Part shown: positions 63,361 to 64,000 of the stretch, piece after piece
How positions within the stretch are numbered: position 1 is the first letter of the stretch
How the letters are laid out: each line of letters starts with the position of its first letter
Source of the DNA: Bradyrhizobium cajani
Lineage (GTDB): Bacteria > Pseudomonadota > Alphaproteobacteria > Rhizobiales > Xanthobacteraceae
DNA: 64,000 bases
Direction: 5' to 3'
Assembly (NCBI RefSeq): GCF_009759665.1
Contig: NZ_WQNE01000034.1
Span: 1 to 64,000 of the forward strand
The notes under the pieces: model-generated
Databases searched by the model: none
Told to the model about the DNA's origin: nothing
Seen by the model: only the letters and a program-made list of their open reading frames with translations
Translations under genes and position numbers: made by a program

Positions 63361-64000
63361 GCGACCGCGCTTCGTTTGCTGGCAGGAGAACTGGTGAGAG
63401 AGCTTGCCCGTGCTTCATATGTCGAGAGGAAATCTTCAATCCCGAGCTTGCGAAAATCGGGCAGTGCCTCGCGCAATTTGTCGTGATCCCAGTCCCACCA
63501 GGCGAGCCTCGCGAGCCGGCTGGCGATCTCCTCGGAGAACCGCCGCCGCACGATGCGCGCCGGATTGCCGGCGACGATCGTGTAGGCCGGCACGTCCTTG
63601 GTGACGATGGCGCCGGCCGCGATCACCGCGCCGGTGCCGATGTTGCGGCCGGGCAGCACGATTGCACCGTGGCCGATCCAGACGTCATGGCCGATGTGAA
63701 CGTGGTGCTGGCGCCGCCAGTCGAAGAACTCGGCATCGTCGCTTTCGCCTTCGAAATAGGCGCTGGAGCGGTAGGTGAAATGGGCCTGGGTCGCGCGGTG
63801 CATCGGATGATTGCCGGGATTGATGCGCGTCATCGCCGCGATCGAGCAGAACTTTCCGATGGTCGTGTAGGTGATCTGGGCGTCGTTCACGACATAGGAG
63901 TAATCGCCCATCGTCACTTCATGCAGGATGGTGCGCGCACCGACCTCGGTATAGGCGCCGAGCTTCGTTTCGTGCAGCTTCGCCGAAGGATCGATGGTCG
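63357..64000 (-). CDS. Hexapeptide-repeat acetyltransferase of the phosphonate cluster (partial)
   Basis: The gene is open to the window edge, so its N-terminus is missing. The left-handed beta-helix repeats read IDPSAKLHETKLGAYTEVGA, HEVTMGDYSYVVNDAQITYT and GHDVWIGHGAIVLPGRNIGT. An inserted loop contains NPGNHPMHRATQAHF, and the C-terminus is KDVPAYTIVAGNPARIVRRRF. The type is the chloramphenicol-acetyltransferase-like transferase found in phn operons (phosphonate metabolism transferase hexapeptide family). Codons from 63917 also form a GTG start, but homologous sequence clearly continues upstream. Confidence 0.88.
   Translation of the reverse strand, partial: TIDPSAKLHETKLGAYTEVGARTILHEVTMGDYSYVVNDAQITYTTIGKFCSIAAMTRINPGNHPMHRATQAHFTYRSSAYFEGESDDAEFFDWRRQHHVHIGHDVWIGHGAIVLPGRNIGTGAVIAAGAIVTKDVPAYTIVAGNPARIVRRRFSEEIASRLARLAWWDWDHDKLREALPDFRKLGIEDFLSTYEARASSLTSSPASKRSAVA

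Overview
The window is a GC-rich alphaproteobacterial chromosome segment, most likely from Bradyrhizobium or a close relative. The support is mixed: the order rpmH-rnpA-yidC-yihA-argB without yidD, isoquinoline 1-oxidoreductase-type molybdoenzyme subunits, a C-P lyase accessory cluster, large SAM/cyclase/AAA/TPR proteins, many rhizobial-type palindromic intergenic elements, and an ICE-like (Irr-type) iron box. The species assignment is inference.

Layout. 1-6.9 kb: a conserved housekeeping block on the minus strand (rpmH, rnpA, yidC, yihA, DUF423, argB, a DUF1036 secreted protein, a HAD 5'-nucleotidase), driven in part by a near-consensus promoter upstream of rpmH. 7-15 kb: a membrane histidine kinase, tRNA-Arg(ACG), an alpha/beta hydrolase, a secreted repeat protein, then a TetR regulator divergent from an orphan branched-chain-type binding protein and a quinone reductase. 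15-30 kb: an accessory and signalling stretch with a diguanylate cyclase, a Tat-leader PLP enzyme, a flavin monooxygenase, a giant cyclase-ATPase, small membrane proteins, a two-subunit molybdenum hydroxylase, a GAF-cyclase and a decayed membrane-protein gene. 30.6-38.5 kb: Rrf2 plus methyltransferase, a YgiQ radical-SAM protein, and a GntR / FAD 2-hydroxyacid dehydrogenase / DapA-like aldolase locus with a shared operator candidate. 38.6-43.6 kb: iron uptake (TonB receptor, PepSY reductase-like protein) and a three-domain rhodanese. 43.8-47.8 kb: serA, then a patatin-like hydrolase paired with a GntP permease. 47.8-52.3 kb: a tight four-gene minus-strand operon of TelA, a lipoprotein fusing a binding-protein domain to a von Willebrand A domain, XpaC, and a second binding protein; this is the best candidate for an uncharacterised system. 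52.5-64 kb: a tannase-family esterase, MarR plus enoyl-CoA hydratase, a chemoreceptor, a second DapA-like protein, an SBP56/methanethiol-oxidase-family protein with a membrane partner, and the end of a phosphonate cluster (hexapeptide acetyltransferase, phnM, DUF1045) that leaves the window.

Three cross-cutting observations stand out. Two repressor-type genes (MarR at 54303 and Rrf2 at 31803) have promoters placed so that transcription should begin at the start codon. Palindromic elements intrude on genes: one lies in frame in a secreted protein's N-terminus and two provide the stop codon of the gene before them. One membrane-protein gene at 29.3-30.4 kb looks broken at both ends.
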